A stretch of 15,214 nucleotides of DNA, taken from contig CAZKNJ010000045.1 in assembly GCA_964554185.1 (NCBI GenBank), forward strand, positions 1 to 15,214, read 5' to 3'. The notes beneath the pieces were generated by a model. That model was given only the letters and a program-made list of their open reading frames with translations. It did no database searches and had not been told where the DNA came from. The stretch is from CAZKNJ01 sp964554185 (lineage in GTDB: Bacteria > 4484-113). This document shows positions 14,635-15,214 of the stretch, in pieces. A program made the position numbers and the translations under genes. How positions within the stretch are numbered: the stretch's first letter is position 1; each line of letters begins with the position of its first letter.

Positions 14635-14785
14635 GCCCGCCGGCAAGTGTCCTGGCTTGGTTTCATCCCGCAGCCGCCCCCTTCTCAGCCCCGCGTCGCG
14701 GGGCCAATGGGCTCATGGCGGCCCGGTCCACCTCACAGTGGCTGGCCCGCGGCGGATTTGCACCGCCTTCCTTGGGCCGGCGGAC
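14635..14785 (-). promoter_or_regulatory. Cobalamin riboswitch controlling the btu operon
   Basis: The minus-strand RNA shows the cobalamin aptamer core. The sequence AAGGAAGGCGGTGCAAATCC contains GGTGxAAxTCC. The CCACTGTGA element is at 14741-14733, and the B12 box AAGCCAGGACACTTGCC is at 14659-14643. Pairings found by eye are P1 GTCCGCC(GGC) 14785-14776 with (GCC)GGCGGGC 14644-14635, P3 GGCCC 14778-14774 with GGGCC 14748-14744, and P4 GGCGG 14767-14763 with CCGCC 14755-14751 (loop TGCAAAT). A P6-like stem pairs 14722-14717 with 14678-14673, and it carries a 7-bp GC hairpin at 14688-14704. The element is compact, with no room for a P2 arm if transcription starts at about 14785. Cobalamin binding normally switches such genes off. 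The 150-nt stretch to btuD has no U-tract terminator, which favours translational control. Confidence 0.9.
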
Positions 14786-14791
14786 ATGCCC

Positions 14792-14820
14792 ATTGTGGCA
14801 TCGGGGGTGGGGGATGTCAA
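14792..14820 (-). promoter_or_regulatory. Promoter of the btu operon (TTGACA-17-CACAAT)
   Basis: A perfect sigma-70-type -35 hexamer TTGACA (14820-14815) is separated by 17 nt from CACAAT (14797-14792), a reasonable -10. The predicted start, about 14785, coincides with the first base of the riboswitch P1 helix. The spacer consists mainly of two C5 runs on the coding strand. Confidence 0.7.
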
Positions 14821-14832
14821 TGGGGGCGGGGG
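14803..14832 (+). other. G-quadruplex-forming motif over the btu promoter
   Basis: Four runs of five G (14803-14807, 14809-14813, 14822-14826, 14828-14832) are separated by loops of 1, 8 and 1 nt. The G-rich strand is the template strand for btu transcription, and the motif spans the promoter spacer and the -35 box. The 8-nt loop is one longer than the usual search limit of 7. Confidence 0.5.
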
Positions 14833-14839
14833 ATCAGCG

Positions 14840-15214
14840 TCAGGTGAAACCGCTTCCAGCTTCCAGCTTCCAGTCGCCAGCGGGAGGGGAAGTAGATCCG
14901 GTTGCGCGCGATGGTGCAGGTTTGGGAGGAATCACAGGCGGGTCCCTCCGGCATCCCTCGTTGAGGGACTGTGGCGGGCAAGCGCCTGTGCCACTGACGC
15001 CTGTGCCACCTTCCTTGGCCGGACTCGCGACCTCCAGGTCGCGAGGTTTAGAAGGTGCCGCGAACTGGAGTTCGCGACTCCGGTCCTCTTGTTGTTCGCA
15101 TGATGACTTCCAGGCCTCGATGTCCGCGGAGAGGCGCTGGGTGAGCTTGTTGATACGGGTGAGCAGCAAGGCCCAAGGCTCCAGGATCGCGGTCTCGGGG
15201 TCGTACTGGCAGAC
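14840..15214 (-). CDS. Unidentified protein, C-terminal part, with repeat-derived tail (partial)
   Basis: The frame is open from the right edge to a TGA at 14842-14840 (124 residues, start outside the window). The first 40 or so residues (VCQYDPETAILEPWALLL, then TRINKLTQRLSADIEAWKSS) look like a genuine helical protein end, but I do not recognise the family. From about 15090 downward the translation runs through the inverted and tandem repeats and becomes Pro/Ser/Gly-rich (RELQFAAP, RDLEVASP, GTGVSGTGACPPQSL). Repeat periods of 15 and 33 nt keep the frame open. The stop lies 20 nt before the btu -35 box. Either the gene has gained a repeat-encoded tail, or the true stop was lost and the original C-terminus ended near DIEAWKSS. 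Confidence 0.45.
   Translation of the reverse strand, partial: VCQYDPETAILEPWALLLTRINKLTQRLSADIEAWKSSCEQQEDRSRELQFAAPSKPRDLEVASPAKEGGTGVSGTGACPPQSLNEGCRRDPPVIPPKPAPSRATGSTSPPAGDWKLEAGSGFT
14852..14873. repeat. Short tandem repeat of GCTTCCA (about three copies)
   Basis: Three consecutive copies of the heptamer GCTTCCA end in a partial fourth. The unit is not a multiple of 3. It lies at the extreme 3' end of the minus-strand reading frame, so copy-number change would shift that frame and its stop. Confidence 0.7.
14933..14990. repeat. Nested inverted repeat, CACAGGCG...CGCCTGTG
   Basis: The outer arms CACAGGCG (14933-14940) and CGCCTGTG (14983-14990) are perfect 8-bp inverted repeats. Inside them GTCCCTC (14942-14948) pairs with GAGGGAC (14963-14969). 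A long GC-rich hairpin could form on either strand. No U run follows either arm. Confidence 0.6.
14983..15009. repeat. Direct repeat CGCCTGTGCCAC, two copies, period 15
   Basis: CGCCTGTGCCAC is present at 14983-14994 and again at 14998-15009. The first copy starts with the right arm of the neighbouring inverted repeat. The 15-nt period is a whole number of codons. Confidence 0.65.
15024..15045. repeat. Perfect palindrome with 10-bp arms
   Basis: The arms CTCGCGACCT and AGGTCGCGAG are exact reverse complements around a 2-nt centre (CC). Its central 18 bp are related to the palindrome at 15059-15076. Confidence 0.75.
15059..15076. repeat. Perfect palindrome with 8-bp arms, relative of the one at 15024-15045
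   Basis: CGCGAACT and AGTTCGCG flank a GG centre. Aligned with 15026-15043 it is identical at 14 of 18 positions. Two differences lie in the centre, and the other two are the two partners of one base pair (C-G versus A-T). The offset between copies is 33 nt. Confidence 0.75.

Noticed and set aside
14933..15076. CRISPR array
   Set aside because: The repeats are short palindromes of different types with only two copies each, without regular unique spacers or cas genes.
14522..15103. Plus-strand open frame of 193 residues over the riboswitch leader
   Set aside because: It is antisense to the riboswitch, promoter and repeats, with biased composition and no family motif.

Overview
The window is GC-rich, gene-dense DNA, apparently a metagenome-derived or draft scaffold because it contains a run of exactly 100 N (11709-11808). 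The host is a Gram-negative-type (diderm) bacterium. A TonB-dependent outer-membrane receptor, a probable lipoprotein, a family 9 glycosyltransferase of the type used for surface saccharides, and murG all point to an outer membrane plus peptidoglycan. The phylum cannot be fixed from the sequence. The dispersed GC-rich palindromes at the right end, and the mix of Shine-Dalgarno (SD) starts with leaderless-looking starts, fit one of the less-sampled diderm phyla, but this is only an impression.

Left part (1-2876). The 3' tip of an unidentified gene is followed by three genes on the minus strand: a crotonase-family enoyl-CoA hydratase, an exported diheme cytochrome c, and a radical SAM protein of the MoaA-like/COG0731 type with a C-terminal winged-helix-like segment. 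A possible terminator (1887-1916) and a -10 element (1836-1841) separate the last two.

Middle part (2995-8549). Five plus-strand genes follow: a secreted beta-propeller/phytase-like protein, murG, an exported AMIN plus Amidase_3 N-acetylmuramoyl-L-alanine amidase (TTG start overlapping the murG stop), an AAG/MPG-type 3-methyladenine DNA glycosylase, and a GT9 glycosyltransferase. murG, amidase and glycosylase are packed as an operon. The propeller gene and murG each have a TAnnnT hexamer exactly 7 nt before the ATG, an arrangement typical of leaderless transcripts.

Right part (8546-14820). A five-gene minus-strand cobalamin-uptake operon runs btuD (ATPase), btuF (binding protein), btuC (permease), btuB (outer-membrane receptor), then a probable beta-propeller lipoprotein. 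It is headed by a cobalamin riboswitch (about 14785-14635). A consensus-like promoter (TTGACA-17-CACAAT, 14820-14792) lies directly in front of the riboswitch P1 stem. The propeller lipoprotein 16 nt downstream of btuB recalls BtuG, the surface B12-capturing propeller lipoprotein known from Bacteroidetes, and is the most interesting system here: a possible BtuB-BtuG-like capture pair under riboswitch control. The assembly gap removes the end of btuC and the signal-peptide region of btuB.

Right edge (14803-15214). A motif with four G5 runs overlaps the btu promoter. A partial minus-strand reading frame has a C-terminal half made of in-frame palindromic and tandem repeats. Two of the palindromes are related copies that differ by a compensatory base-pair change.
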